Source: Aotearoamyces nothofagi
Taxonomy: Eukaryota > Ascomycota > Leotiomycetes > Leotiales > Tympanidaceae
Length of the DNA: 64,000 nt
Assembly (NCBI GenBank): GCA_015345905.1
Contig: JADDTR010000005.1
Coordinates: 682,001 to 746,000 of the forward strand
Direction of reading: 5' to 3'
The translations under genes were made by a program, and so were the position numbers. Below, in pieces: positions 11,350-22,255 of this stretch (within the stretch, counting starts at the first letter, position 1; the number at the start of each line of letters is the position of its first letter). Under the pieces are notes generated by a model. The model was not told the DNA's origin. It saw only the letters and a list, made by a program, of their open reading frames with translations, and did no database searches.

Positions 11350-12700
11350 GGAGATGCGTTATCGTGGCCCCGCCGTCTTGCATGGGGAAGGTTATGGTTG
11401 ATGTAAAGCATGCAGGCTTCTGATGGCATGTAGGTACTTCTGGAGTCAGACGACCTGCTGCCATCTCCGCAATCGTATTGCGCCGTGGAGGTTGATGGGC
11501 GAGCGGGTTCCCCTATGTAGCTCCCTCCCCCAGAATCCAGACAGGTGGGCTGTTGTTGATCGATGATCTGCGAAAGGACGTTGCCGTAAAATGTACAGTA
11601 CGTGTGGGAAAGAGGGATTGACCGAGGAACGCTGGGGATAAGATATGCCGCTGGGCGTAGACCCCGGCTGGGCAAGCACGGTCAGGCATGCAATACCTAT
11701 CGATAGTGCTCTCTCGTCTCGCGAAGGCGGCGGCTGGCGATAATGATATGATGGCAAGCTCGAGCTGGGCTCGCTCACCCAGGGAGTGACGGAGATAGAT
11801 GATGCATAAGAACAGGGCTACATGATTCGGCCGAGGAGTTTAGGCTGGCCATTACCTGGCTGCTCTTGATTTCCCCATGTTGATGCAGTGAGTGAGCGCG
11901 CCAGATGCCATATGGGAGAGCGACCAGCAGCTGCTCCGGCTGCGCTGGCGTGCGTGCTCGCCACGGCCAAAAGCCTGACAGCTTGCAGTACAACAGTCGG
12001 GCCTCCGTGGTACGGTATTTCTGGCAAGGCAAGGCCGCTGAGCAAAGAGGCAGAGAAGAGAATGGGAATTGGGTTGTCGCCGAGTAGATCGAGCAGTGGA
12101 ATCATCGAATGGCCCGGAAGTCATGGCTCGTCTGGTGCCGTATACCGTATACTAGACATGATCCAGTGGAGCCAGTATAGGATAGGCCACAGATAGGTAG
12201 TGCTGGCTGCGAGCGAGTGCCTGGCACGCCTAGAAAGCGCGGTAAGAGAGTCTAGGAGAGCCTAGAGGGCCTAGGAGAGCCTAGGAGCCTCCAGGAGCCT
12301 CCACTGCTGTGCCTTCCTCGGAGCACAGCATGTACAGTACAAGTACAGTACAAGTACAGCACTGTACAGTAGGTGCCTTAGTACAGGCGAGAAGGGTCTG
12401 CTCAACTTGCGAGAGTCCGATGCTTGCGGGTGCGGAATGCCATCCCAGAATCCATGGAATCGCGGAAAGTGAGATTGCGACGGCCGCAGCGGACAGCAGA
12501 AGTCCTGTGCCAAGAGGCTGAACGGCCGCAGTGGATGCTGCGATCCCTGGACCCCGTGCGCTATGGCCCCCAGTGGCTTGCAAGCTTGCAAGCCTGCAAG
12601 CTCGAAATGCACTGTAGGGCGCTGGCGTCCCATCTCCTAGTGCTTATTCAGTGCTTGTTTAGTAGCTTGTCCAGTGCTTGTTCCCTCCCACGCCCTGCAC

Positions 12701-12754
12701 GCTGTGGACGCTGTGGACGCTGTGGACGCTGTGGACGCTGTGGACGCTGTGGAC
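12701..12754. repeat. Tandem array, 9-bp unit GCTGTGGAC, 6 copies
   Basis: Six perfect consecutive copies. The unit is a multiple of three and open in all frames on the plus strand, which creates spurious repetitive open frames. Confidence 0.92.
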
Positions 12755-13779
12755 GCTGCAGATACCTCCCTACGCGGGTGCTTGCAGCGAGCTTCCAGGG
12801 TTCCTCCACCGTCCTGCGCCCGTCCAGCGTGCCACTCCATTACAGGCCGACAGCAGAAAACACCCGCTCGCGCACAGTCAAGGGCAGGCACAGGGCAGGG
12901 CAGGGCAGGCAAGGCTCACCTCACCTCACCAGTGCAGCCAGCACGTTCAGCCGGGCCTTTCGAAGCCCGCTAGGAGCTGTACTGTACTGTGCTGTGCCCC
13001 CCGGTGCCCAGCTACCCAGCTACCCAGCTATCTCTCCTGCCATTATCCAACTATCCAGACGACTCGCCGGGCTGCCAGGGAACACCCGCCCTTTGCAGAG
13101 GCCAAGTACTGTAGCAGACTGGCTATATTAGTGACCTTCCCGCTCCTCCCCTCTCCCTCCATCGTCAGATCAGACCGGACGACGAAGGGAGGCCTCGTTT
13201 CTGGCATCCACCACTCCTCATCCCACCACTCGTTTTGGGGGAGCGCTGGCCCTGCACGGCACTGTACCTACAGTTGCTGTACCTACGGACACCTGCGGAT
13301 TCCTGCCTGGCCTCTCTCTGTATCTGTAAGTCTGCCATCTGCCATCTGCAATCTGCATTCTTGGCGATACCTCCGGCCACGCTCCGCGTGCGATTGCACG
13401 CGTGCTGGATCTGCAGCGTCTCCCCGGCTGCCACTGACTGCTGTGGGCTGACGATTAGATGCGGCCGGTGCTAGACAAATTAGCAATTTAGCAATTTCAC
13501 TCGTTAGCCAAGCTTGCCTCCGGCCCCCCGTAAGTCCGTTGTTGAGCTCGCTGGATCAGCCCAGGCACCGGCCTACCCGCCGGCAAGGCCAACCAACACC
13601 AAGGCCAACAACCAGGCCAACACCCAGGCCAACTCCAGGAACAAGCAATATTCTTCTCGCCTATCGCGAAGCTCTCGTTCACTCGAACCCTTTCTGCGCG
13701 ACAACCCGCGACTTCCTTCTGGCTTGTAACACGAGATTGTCTGTCGCGACTGAGTCGGCGAGTCGTGGTAGCAACTTAG

Positions 13780-16700
13780 ATGCGGACACGGCTGTCTGGA
13801 GACGCCGCAGAGGACGAAGGCGACAACTCTCCAGCACTTGCATGGCCGGTCAACAGCGCCTCGAATGCAGCTGGGGCAGGGGAAATTCCTACATCCGCCC
13901 CGAACGACTTGAAACTCTCGAGGGCCGAAGCAAGGCAACATCCCATAAAGGAACTCGATAGACGGAAAAGCATAGACAAGAGACCTGCCACGGCGAGGAG
14001 CCGGCGGCCGAGCAATACCAATTGGAAGCCTGCAGAATCGCGAAATGGACCTCTAGAGAAGGAAGAGGCTCTGCAATCCACCATCATCACCGTTCCTCCC
14101 GTCGAGGACACCGCGGCCGACAAAATGTCGGATTCACGGTTGCAAGCTCGTCGCTCAAAACTTCGAAACCCTTGGTCGACCTCGCTCCTGACCCTGGCGA
14201 CAACAGCTCTTGCGCTCTTGTCAATACTGGTGACGGTACACTCGTTTCTCACCAGGCAATTGGACACACCAGGATGTCGGATGTCATATATGAGGCCTGC
14301 GTATGCAAAGCTCGAGGATTTTGACACTGAGCATACACGCTTCGCCAGCAAATATTCAGTATACCTGTACAGAGAGGTAATGGTAGATGAGGATACCAAG
14401 GTAAGGCTTCCAGAGAGCCTATAAATCCTATCATACCATATTAACCAATTCGCGTAGGTTAAAGGCATTCCGGTTCTCTTCATCCCAGGGAACGCTGGTA
14501 GTTACAAGCAAGTTCGTCCAATTGCAGCGGAAGCTGCCACATACTTTCACGATGTTCTACAACATGACCCTGCGGTACTTAATGCTGGCACCAGAAATCT
14601 AGATTTTTTCACTGTTGACTTCAACGAGGAGTTTACAGCGTTTCATGGACAGGCAATACTCGATCAAGCAGAATACTTGAATGAGGCAATCGCTTATATA
14701 CTGTCGTTATATCACGACCCTCGAAGGTCCGAAAGAGACCCGGATCTTCCAGATCCCTCCTCAGTCATTATACTGGGACATTCCATGGGTGGAATCGTCG
14801 CACGAACAATGCTCGTTATGCCGAATTACCAGTCGAACTCGATAAATACTATTATTACTATGGCAGCACCGCACTCCCGGCCACCGCTGTCCTTCGATGC
14901 AGAAATCGTCAACATCTACAAAGAGATTAATGACTACTGGCGACAGGCGTATTCGCAGAAGTGGGCAAACAATAATCCGCTGTGGCATGTCACTCTTATC
15001 TCCATTGCTGGCGGGGGATTGGATACCATGATACCATCAGATTACACCATTCTTGACTCCCTCGTCCCAGAGACACATGGCTTCACAGTCTTCACCTCAA
15101 CAATACCAACTGTATGGGCAGGAATGGATCATGAAGCTATACTCTGGTGCGATCAATTCCGGAAAGTCGTCGTGAAGGCCTTGTACGATGTCGTAGATGC
15201 CAATCGAGCTGCGCAGACAAAGCCAAGGGCAGACAGAATGCGGATATTCAAGAAGTGGTTCCTTACAGGCATGGAGAGTTTTGCCGAGAAGTCACTTCCT
15301 CAACAGGATCCAACCACTTTGCTCACGCTTGAGGACAATTCGAACTCGATCCTTGGACAAGGGGAGAGGCTAACTCTGCGAAAGTTTGGTCAATCACACA
15401 AGCCTCGTGCCCATCTCTTGCCTGTACCACCACAAGGCACGCCTGGCGGCAGAAGATTCACACTCTTATCTGACCAGCGGCCTGATAGCCCGGGAGAGAG
15501 CGGAAAGCTTGAGGTTCTCTTCTGCAGTGTTTTTCCTTTACACCCAGGCCAATCAGCAACATTATTCTCCATGAATATGGATCTTTCGGGAGACAGTTCT
15601 GGATCCACCCGGCTGGCCTGTAAGAATGCAGCCGCGGATGTGATTAAGGTGCCAGCATCGATGCGAACTTCGAAACGGCCTTTCTATCTCGAAAACGAAG
15701 AAGAGATCACGCCGTTTTCGTACCTGCAATATGACCTGGAGGATATCTCTGATCACCAGTTTGTTGCTGTAGTTGACAAAGCCGTGGGTCCTACGCCTGG
15801 ATGGGTCGTGGCAGAGTTCAGTGACAACACCAAATCTCGAAGAATTAGGCATCTTAGCCTTCGCCGCCTGTTGGCATTTGGAATGAAGATTCATCTACCT
15901 TCAGCTAGACCTATGGTCATGGAAGTGAAGATCCCTGCTCTTCACTCGAGCCTGCTCACCTATACTCTAGAAATGGGAAAGCAAGCGTGCGGGGACGAGG
16001 GCCAGCTGTTTACACCGTTTGTACGCCAATATTTGTCCGATCCATACGAGTCGAAATACTTTGTCAATGTCAAGCAAGCGAATATTAATTTACACGGCAT
16101 TGCACCTTTCATGCCACCTCCACTAAAGCCACGAAATGCGGACGATGGTCTCAGCCTACAGATTTGGACCGATCCCACCTGCAATTCCTCTATAAACATC
16201 TCGCTGAAAGTTGATATCATGGGTAGTTTTGGGAAGATTTTCATGCGTTACCGCACCGTTCTAGCAGCATTCCCACTCGTTGTTGTCGCTCTCGTTCTAA
16301 GAAAACAATTTCGAGTTTACGATGAAACCGGAATCTTTATCTCCTTTTCCGAGGGCATGGATGCCTGTCTTCGCCGCTCCATTCCACTATCCGTAGTTGC
16401 ACTCACCTTTCTATCATTCTCCTTCGCGTCAAGCTCAGTGGCACCACAACCCGTTTCAGCGGGCCTCTGGCCCTGGCGAGGGAACGGAACAGAATCTACA
16501 ATTGACTTTAGGAGGAACGACCTCCTTCTTGGTTCTCAGGACACATTCTTTTGGTTCCTGGTTCCTTTCATAGGGATTATGTGTGTAGGAGTATGCATAA
16601 TCGTCAACTACATAACGCTGAGCTTGATCCATTTTGCCTGTAGCATCTATGGCTGGACGAGTGCTCGGCCGGCTTGGTTACGGAACGATGACAACCGAAG

Positions 16701-17319
16701 GTCTGCCTCATCAGCATTCTCTCCTTCGTCTCCAAGGCGACGTCTTATCACCACCGTAGTACTTCTCTTCCTAGTATCGACCTTCATACCGTACCAGTTC
16801 GCATACCTAGTCGCATGTCTGGTGCAAATAGCGACTTGCACTCGAGCTCTACGCCTAGCACATGAGACTCGCTCCGGAGCAAACTACAACTTCTACAACT
16901 ACGCCCACTCCATATTCACCCTCATGCTGTGGACAATCCCAGCAATCAACCTACCTATTCTTGTTGTCTGGGTCCATAATCTCGCCGTCCAGTGGCTCAC
17001 GCCCTTCTCCTCACACCACAACGTCCTTTCGATAACGCCATTCATCCTTCTAGTCGAGACTCTCACTAGCGGAAAGATGGTACCACGTGTCACAAGCAGC
17101 CTCAGAAATATTACAAGCTTAAGCTTCTTTGGCATTGCAGCCTATGCTTCCATTTATGGTGTTACGTACGCGTATATGCTACACCATTTTGTCAATATCG
17201 CAGCAGCATGGCTGGTAGCGGTTCACTCATCAGCCAACTCATGGTCATGGGCGGGAATGAGTGCAATGCTTGAAGGGGGAAGTGCTAGTGATGATCGTAA
17301 AAGAGGAAAGACGCCCTGA
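13780..17319 (+). CDS. BST1: GPI inositol-deacylase (PGAP1/Bst1)
   Basis: Two exons (13780-14400 and 14458-17319) encode 1160 aa. The N-terminal 130 residues are hydrophilic and low-complexity; an alternative start at 14125 (MSDSRLQARR) would remove most of this. A signal-anchor membrane segment lies near residues 133-157, followed by the conserved QLDTPGC and DFDTEHTRFASKY blocks. The intron joins DEDTK to VKGIPVLFIPGNAGSYKQVR, a family signature. The lipase elbow GHSMGG is near residue 313, with its Ser as nucleophile. The C-terminal third has about eight further hydrophobic segments. By family knowledge the enzyme removes the acyl chain from inositol of GPI anchors in the ER, which promotes GPI-protein export and quality control. 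Length fits filamentous fungal orthologues. Confidence 0.95.
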
Positions 17320-18806
17320 ACTCCATCCTGCGGTCGCGAACTCTATACTTGATATCGACTCAGGTGTTCGCAATGAAGCCTAATGGACGAGGCCTACACT
17401 ACCCCTCCATCTACTTCCGTACAGGAGTGGTAGGGATTTTCGCCACTCGGGTCCATATCTTATCTCCACAGTCGCCCCTCGCCCCAGACCCTCCACCACT
17501 ATCGATTTCAGCCATATTATGGATCCATGCCCGATACGCCAATTTTTTGATTCCCAAGGCGTTTTATTTTGTTTTTTGACGCGATTCATAGCCTGCATAT
17601 TCCGAGCGTGCGCGCTCGTAGACTTATTTTCTCCAAGCTTGCTTTCCTGTGAGCGAAATGCATTATTGTACAGCGTACATATAGCAACTTGGCTTGGCCG
17701 GCAACTGCTGCGGGCTTGGCTTGTTGATTTTCCTTTGCTCGGTTTCAATTTCGACATAGAAGGCAGGGCATACCGTCCAGCGGGACCTGGGGGTTATCAT
17801 GGATGATGGCCATAAGCTTAATATTTAGTAATTGGGTGCGAGAGGGGAGGAGGGATGAATTACGAAAGGTTTTTACTGGAGGAATTGAATATAGAAGGTT
17901 GTCCTCCTATACAGACCAATAGGAGTGTGAATAAGCTGCCGGGCAATTGGCCAATCCCTGCGAGTTCTGTGATATTTGCGACTGTGAATGTTTGGTTGCG
18001 GTGATTTATAGTCAGCCATGTTAAGACGTCTATCGAGATGCTCTGGAGTTCGCGCCAATCATTCCTGTGCTGCCACCGGAACCAAGAGCCCCTGTAGTCC
18101 TGGCAGAATACACCACGCAGAGGCTTCTTGCTAGCAATTCTTCTCGAGTCCCACCCAGGTCACTTCCAAGAGTGCACGGCGCACTACAGATCCCTAGACA
18201 GTGATGATACATAGTTACAACTTGCGCCCGCATAGGTGCTGCTAGCCCGACGATACAGCCTCGAAGACGCTACAGTATTCATCCGGGGTCGCCTTGCAAG
18301 GCCCTGTACGTAAATACATGTCCACATGTGGGACTCGGAGTCGGAATGCGCGCAGTACGGAACACGGAACACAGAACGCAGAACACAGCACAGAACGGTG
18401 GACTCGGCGTTGCTGCAACGCCCTCTTGGCTCCATCTGGGGCCGTGATCTCATAGCGGATCGGGCAACCCAGCTGCGCGCATTTCGAGGGAATAAAATGC
18501 CACACTGCCGATGCTAAAATGCTGGGACCTGCGGAGCTCTGGCCCTGGCCAACAGTTTTCCAAGCGGTGCAGTTGGCGCCATGAGCCATTTAAGTCTTGG
18601 CTGGAAGGGGAAGCAAGAGACGATGTAGCGGTGCGGGCGTGCATCGTGGAGCATCCTCCGGCCAGACGTTGCGTTGCGTTGCTTGCCTCTTTCATTTATG
18701 TCATCATTTCACGCGATGTAACTGCCTGCCCCAACGGGCTTTGCATCTTATGTCGCATCGCTGCTCGGTTCTGGAAACTTTGATATAATTTCTCATGGGC
18801 GGAGTC

Positions 18807-18814
18807 TATAAAAG
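18807..18814 (+). promoter_or_regulatory. TATA box (TATAAAAG) of the Atg22-like gene
   Basis: A consensus TATAAAAG lies 118-125 bp upstream of the start codon at 18932, at a distance fitting a leader of about 90 nt. Confidence 0.6.
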
Positions 18815-18822
18815 GAGCCCGT

Positions 18823-18896
18823 CCACCTCCGAGATGAACTCCTCAAGGCCCGGTTGATTTCAAGCAACTCATCAACCTCCGAGACGAACTCCTAAG
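18823..18896. repeat. Duplicated leader segment (about 22 bp, two copies)
   Basis: ACCTCCGAGATGAACTCCTC near 18824-18843 recurs as ACCTCCGAGACGAACTCCTA near 18875-18894, both between the TATA box and the ATG. The first copy contains an upstream ATG that the second lacks (GATG versus GACG). Confidence 0.7.
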
Positions 18897-18931
18897 CTCG
18901 ATCTACTTAGCGACCATCCAAGACACTCAAA

Positions 18932-20741
18932 ATGGCCTCTGCTGAGCCGAGCTTTGGAGCTCTTGCTGCTGCTCCGGCCGAAGACCCTCAAAAGGGCGAG
19001 ATTGGCATCGGTGTGCAAGGAGGCAGGGCAGAAGATCAACGGGTTGCGCCAGATCAATTCGATCCGAAATGGCAGACAGACCGGCTGGAGATATGGAGCT
19101 ATTACAGCTACTATATCGGCAATAACGGCTTGACACTGTTCAACTTCGCGCCTACCGCTTTCCAGAATCTGCTCTCCCAGGCGGCCGGGGACAGTGGGAT
19201 CTTGCATTTTGCTGGGAGGTTAGTGGACCAGGCGATGCTTTGGCGAGGTAGGAATCGCCAAAGAGAAGGCTGACTTGGTGATTTAGGGATCGCACGATTA
19301 ACAGCATCGTATTGCTGTCAAATGGTATCAGTTTTGCGATACAGATTGTTGCCTTCCTATTTCTGGGAAGCTTTGCAGGTATGTGTGTGCCAGAAAACCT
19401 GGTGGCTGTAAACTTTGCTAACTAAGTAGATTTCGGTTCATGGAGACCCAATCTCCTTATTGGACTGTCGTTGGTTGCATGGGGGATAGGGTTTGGCTGG
19501 CTTGGAGTGCATGATTCCTCGAAATGGGAAGTAGCAACTGGCCTGTATATTGTTGGTCTCATCGCCTACCAGACTACTTTGACCTTCTGGACTGCCGCCT
19601 TCCCAGGCCTGGCACGCAATACTCCTGAGCTCCGTCGAATAGCTGACGAATACTCTGCTGGAGAGATCACGCGGGCGAGCTATGACTATGAAGACTCCCT
19701 CAAGAGGTCTGAGATTGCTAATATGGCATTCTACATTCAGAGTGTGGGCGAGATCCTCATCTTGGCCGTTATCGTTGGTGTTATGTTTGGGGTCGACGTG
19801 AATGCGTCCGTGGCCAAAAACAACTGGGGTCTTTCTGTTCTCATAGCTTTTGCTACGGGTGTTTGGATCGTCCTGGCTATCCCATGGTTTCTCAAGGAGA
19901 AGCGCCGCCCTGGCCAAGTAGTGAGTATTTCCATCTAATTCTATCCCGGAATACGCTCTAATTTTATCTCCAGATCCCACCAGGGATGAACATCGTCACA
20001 GTCGGTTTTTGGCAACTCTACAGAGCCCTCGCCCAGATATGGCATCTCAAGCAGTCACTGATCTATCTCGTTGGGTACTTTCTCTTGGGAGACTCCCTTA
20101 ACACGACGGTGACAGTCATTGGGACTTTACAAAATTCCATCGTGGCCTACAACACCCTAGAGCTTACCTATCTACTGCTCGTCGGTATTGCATCGCAGGG
20201 AATCGGTATCTACTGCTTTTGGTCGGCGCAGAAAAGGTTCCATCTCTCGACCAAAACGATGTTCAATATCGTCGCAGCGAGTATCATCGCTCTGGATCTG
20301 TGGGGAATGATTGGGATCTGGACGACCAAATTTGGCTTCCATAATGTATGGGAGGTCTGGGTATACCAAGTCTACTACGGGCTCTTCGTTTGTCCCTGGT
20401 ACTCGTATTCTCAGATTATGATATCGGAAGTCACTCCCCGCGGCCGCGAATTCCTGTTCTTCAGCCTGTTCAGCATCATCGGCAAGACATCGTCCTTCAT
20501 AGGGCCGCTAGTGAGCTCCGCAATCATCGATGCCACGCCGTCTGGAAATACGAGCACGCCGTTCTATTTCCTGTTCGCGCTGAGCTTTTTGAGTTTCGTG
20601 CTGCTGGTGTGGTTTGTCGATTTGGAGAAGAGCAGGGAGGAGCAGGAGGCGTTCTTGGCTAGGGAGGAGGGGGCTCAAAAGGGAAGGGAGCTTCAAGATA
20701 TAAGACCAAGTGGTGGTGGAGTATGTGATGGCGAGGTGTAG
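18932..20741 (+). CDS. Atg22-like MFS transporter
   Basis: Four exons: 18932-19218, 19287-19378, 19430-19920 and 19974-20741 (545 aa). The first membrane region has the Atg22 pattern EIWSYYSYYIGNNGLTLFNF followed by a loop and SIVLLSNGISFAIQIVAFLF; the phases match at all three introns. About twelve hydrophobic segments, with a hydrophilic loop (ADEYSAGEITRASYDYEDSL) in the middle. The second half ends with the conserved GREFLFFSLFSIIGKTSSFI helix. Yeast Atg22 exports amino acids from the vacuole after autophagic breakdown; filamentous fungi carry several paralogues, and this one may not be the orthologue. A C-terminal tail rich in Glu/Gly is likely cytosolic. The strong TATA box suggests regulated expression. 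Confidence 0.88.
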
Positions 20742-21097
20742 AAGGGAGGTTGTATTTAGAGCTGTCTTTGTTAGTTCTGCATAGGCTATCTATCATGTCT
20801 TTGCATCCTCATCTCATGATATTGAAAATCCAAATCCAATTCTCTCATTAAAATTGTAGTTGTGGATAGTTATAAAACGCATCCGTCTTTTTACAGTTCT
20901 ACGACAATTGCATTGTCGCAGCTACAGTAATCCGATATCTCTTTCGGCCAATGGGCTGCGCTCGAAAGCGATTACGCGCTAGGGGGTTACGGCCAAACGC
21001 CCGGGCCGTTCCCGAAGCTCTCACGTCACGACGGACGAAAGCGAAGAAGGCCTCTCTGTATAACTCCTCCGGTTCGTGCCATTGACTTCCCCACACG
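20742..21097. other. Intergenic region, promoter of the complex I subunit gene
   Basis: 356 bp. The first part is AT-rich (3' UTR of the transporter). The second is GC-rich with CACGTCACGACG near 21021-21033. No TATA box, as is usual for housekeeping promoters. Confidence 0.45.
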
Positions 21098-21982
21098 ATG
21101 CGACGGACCTCAAGGCTGCTTGCGAGCGTCAAGCCCGCTCGATTCCTGGAGCACGGCACTCCCACCGGCCTCACGGGGCTCTATACCCATCCCGCGCCGC
21201 GCTCGGCGCTCATCTACCTCTACTCCAGCACGCTCGAGAAGCTCCGGGCTTTCCCCGAGGACTCGGTATACCGCAAGTCGGTCGAGGCGCTGACGCAGCA
21301 CCGGCTGAAGATCGTCACGTCGGTCGTGCCTGCCGGCTACGAGGAATGGGCCGCGAGGGCGGAGAAGACGATCGCTGAGCACCCCGAGGTGTTCAACACG
21401 CCCGAAGGAGGCGTGGATCACGACGACGGAAGACATCTGAAGGCGACGCGCGACGGCAGACACTTCGTCACTACGAAATTGGACCCCGACGTCGACGAGC
21501 TCACACAGGAATGGGACGGAGAGGCCGACCTGGGGCCCGAGCTGGAAGGCACGAGAACGGCGCAGGAACGGGCCGGCCAGAGCATTCTGGGGAAGAAGAG
21601 GCCCGGCGAGGACGAGAAGCAGGTCAAGTGGGACCCGGAACCGCCGCTCGACTCTAACCAGTAAGTCCCCGACGCTGCGGCTCTTCGACGGATCCAGAAC
21701 TGACTAGTCCCCCAATCCCCCAGGATCGAGGAGATGGAGAACCAGATCGGCGCAGGCCTGATCGAGGAGGTCATCCAAGTCGCCGAGGGCGAACTCGTCC
21801 TCGTCGACGTGCTGGCCAAAGCGAAAGTGTACGACCCCCGCTCTCCACATCCCTTCCTCAGCTACTAACAAACATCTCGCAGGTGGGAAGACCTCGAGGA
21901 GAAGCCGGCGCCTGGCCAATGGACATATTTCGAACGAGCCACCACTACCCCTCCGAAGACCCAGCCGCCGCCGCAGAAATAA
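21098..21982 (+). CDS. NDUFA5: NADH:ubiquinone oxidoreductase 29.9-kDa / NDUFA5-type subunit
   Basis: Three exons: 21098-21660, 21724-21828 and 21883-21982 (255 aa). The N-terminus MRRTSRLLASVKPARFLEHG is basic and Ser/Arg-rich, as expected for a mitochondrial presequence or matrix-facing peptide. The NDUFA5 domain follows: GLTGLYTHPAPRSALIYLY, then LEKLRAFPEDSVYRKSVEAL. The C-terminal extension typical of fungi ends WEDLEEKPAPGQWTYFERAT. It is a small accessory subunit of the peripheral arm of respiratory complex I. Both introns have CTAAC-like branch sites and restore the conserved ending. Codon use is distinctly GC-rich compared with its neighbours, perhaps reflecting high expression. Convergent with CTF18; the two stops are 274 bp apart. 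Confidence 0.92.
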
Positions 21983-22255
21983 ACACCCCGTGCGTTGTGT
22001 AGCTGGGGGCAGTTGCGGTGTATGTCTGTATTACTGCCAATGTACATACTTTAGAAAAAAAATACGTGACGATAGATGCACATCGCCTCTGCAGAGGCTA
22101 TGTAGGGAAATGCATTATAATGAATGACTACAGTATCCATTCTGCGAATATTTTTGTTTAGGCTACTAGGTTGATTGATATAATTATCCTTAAAACTCCC
22201 GAGTCCTACCATGCCTATCCCATGCGCTATATGCAAAGACACCGGTGACCAACCC

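Larger units (their letters stand above)
10221..13779. other. 3.6-kb repeat-rich, GC-rich spacer upstream of BST1
   Basis: No gene is supported. Overlapping long frames on both strands (for example 10691-11464 minus, 12424-13131 plus) are Arg/Cys/Ser/Pro-rich and change character with every repeat, which is typical of chance frames in GC-rich low-complexity DNA. Contents include 7-, 3- and 9-bp tandem arrays (listed separately), GTAC/AGTAC words around 12328-12372, CTAG-rich purine repeats 12250-12300, CTTGCAAG repeats near 12577-12602, GGGCAG repeats near 12890, and ACCAAGGCCAAC-type repeats 13585-13632. The last part is probably the promoter and leader of BST1. Confidence 0.55.
17320..18931. 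other. Spacer between BST1 and the Atg22-like gene
   Basis: 1.6 kb with no supported gene. The first few hundred bases are presumably the BST1 3' UTR. Around 18355-18395 lies a run of ACGGAACACAGAACGCAGAACACAG-like purine repeats. The end is the promoter and leader of the downstream gene. Confidence 0.5.

Noticed and set aside
10691-11464. 257-codon minus-strand open frame (and an overlapping 212-codon frame at 11037-11675)
   Set aside because: Composition is Arg/Cys/Ser/Gln-rich low complexity, several long frames overlap on both strands, and the frame is kept open by a trinucleotide microsatellite. No domain or splice signal supports it.
12424-13131. 235- and 257-codon plus-strand frames with CGR or LWT repeats
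   Set aside because: Generated by the 9-bp GCTGTGGAC array, which is open in every plus-strand frame.
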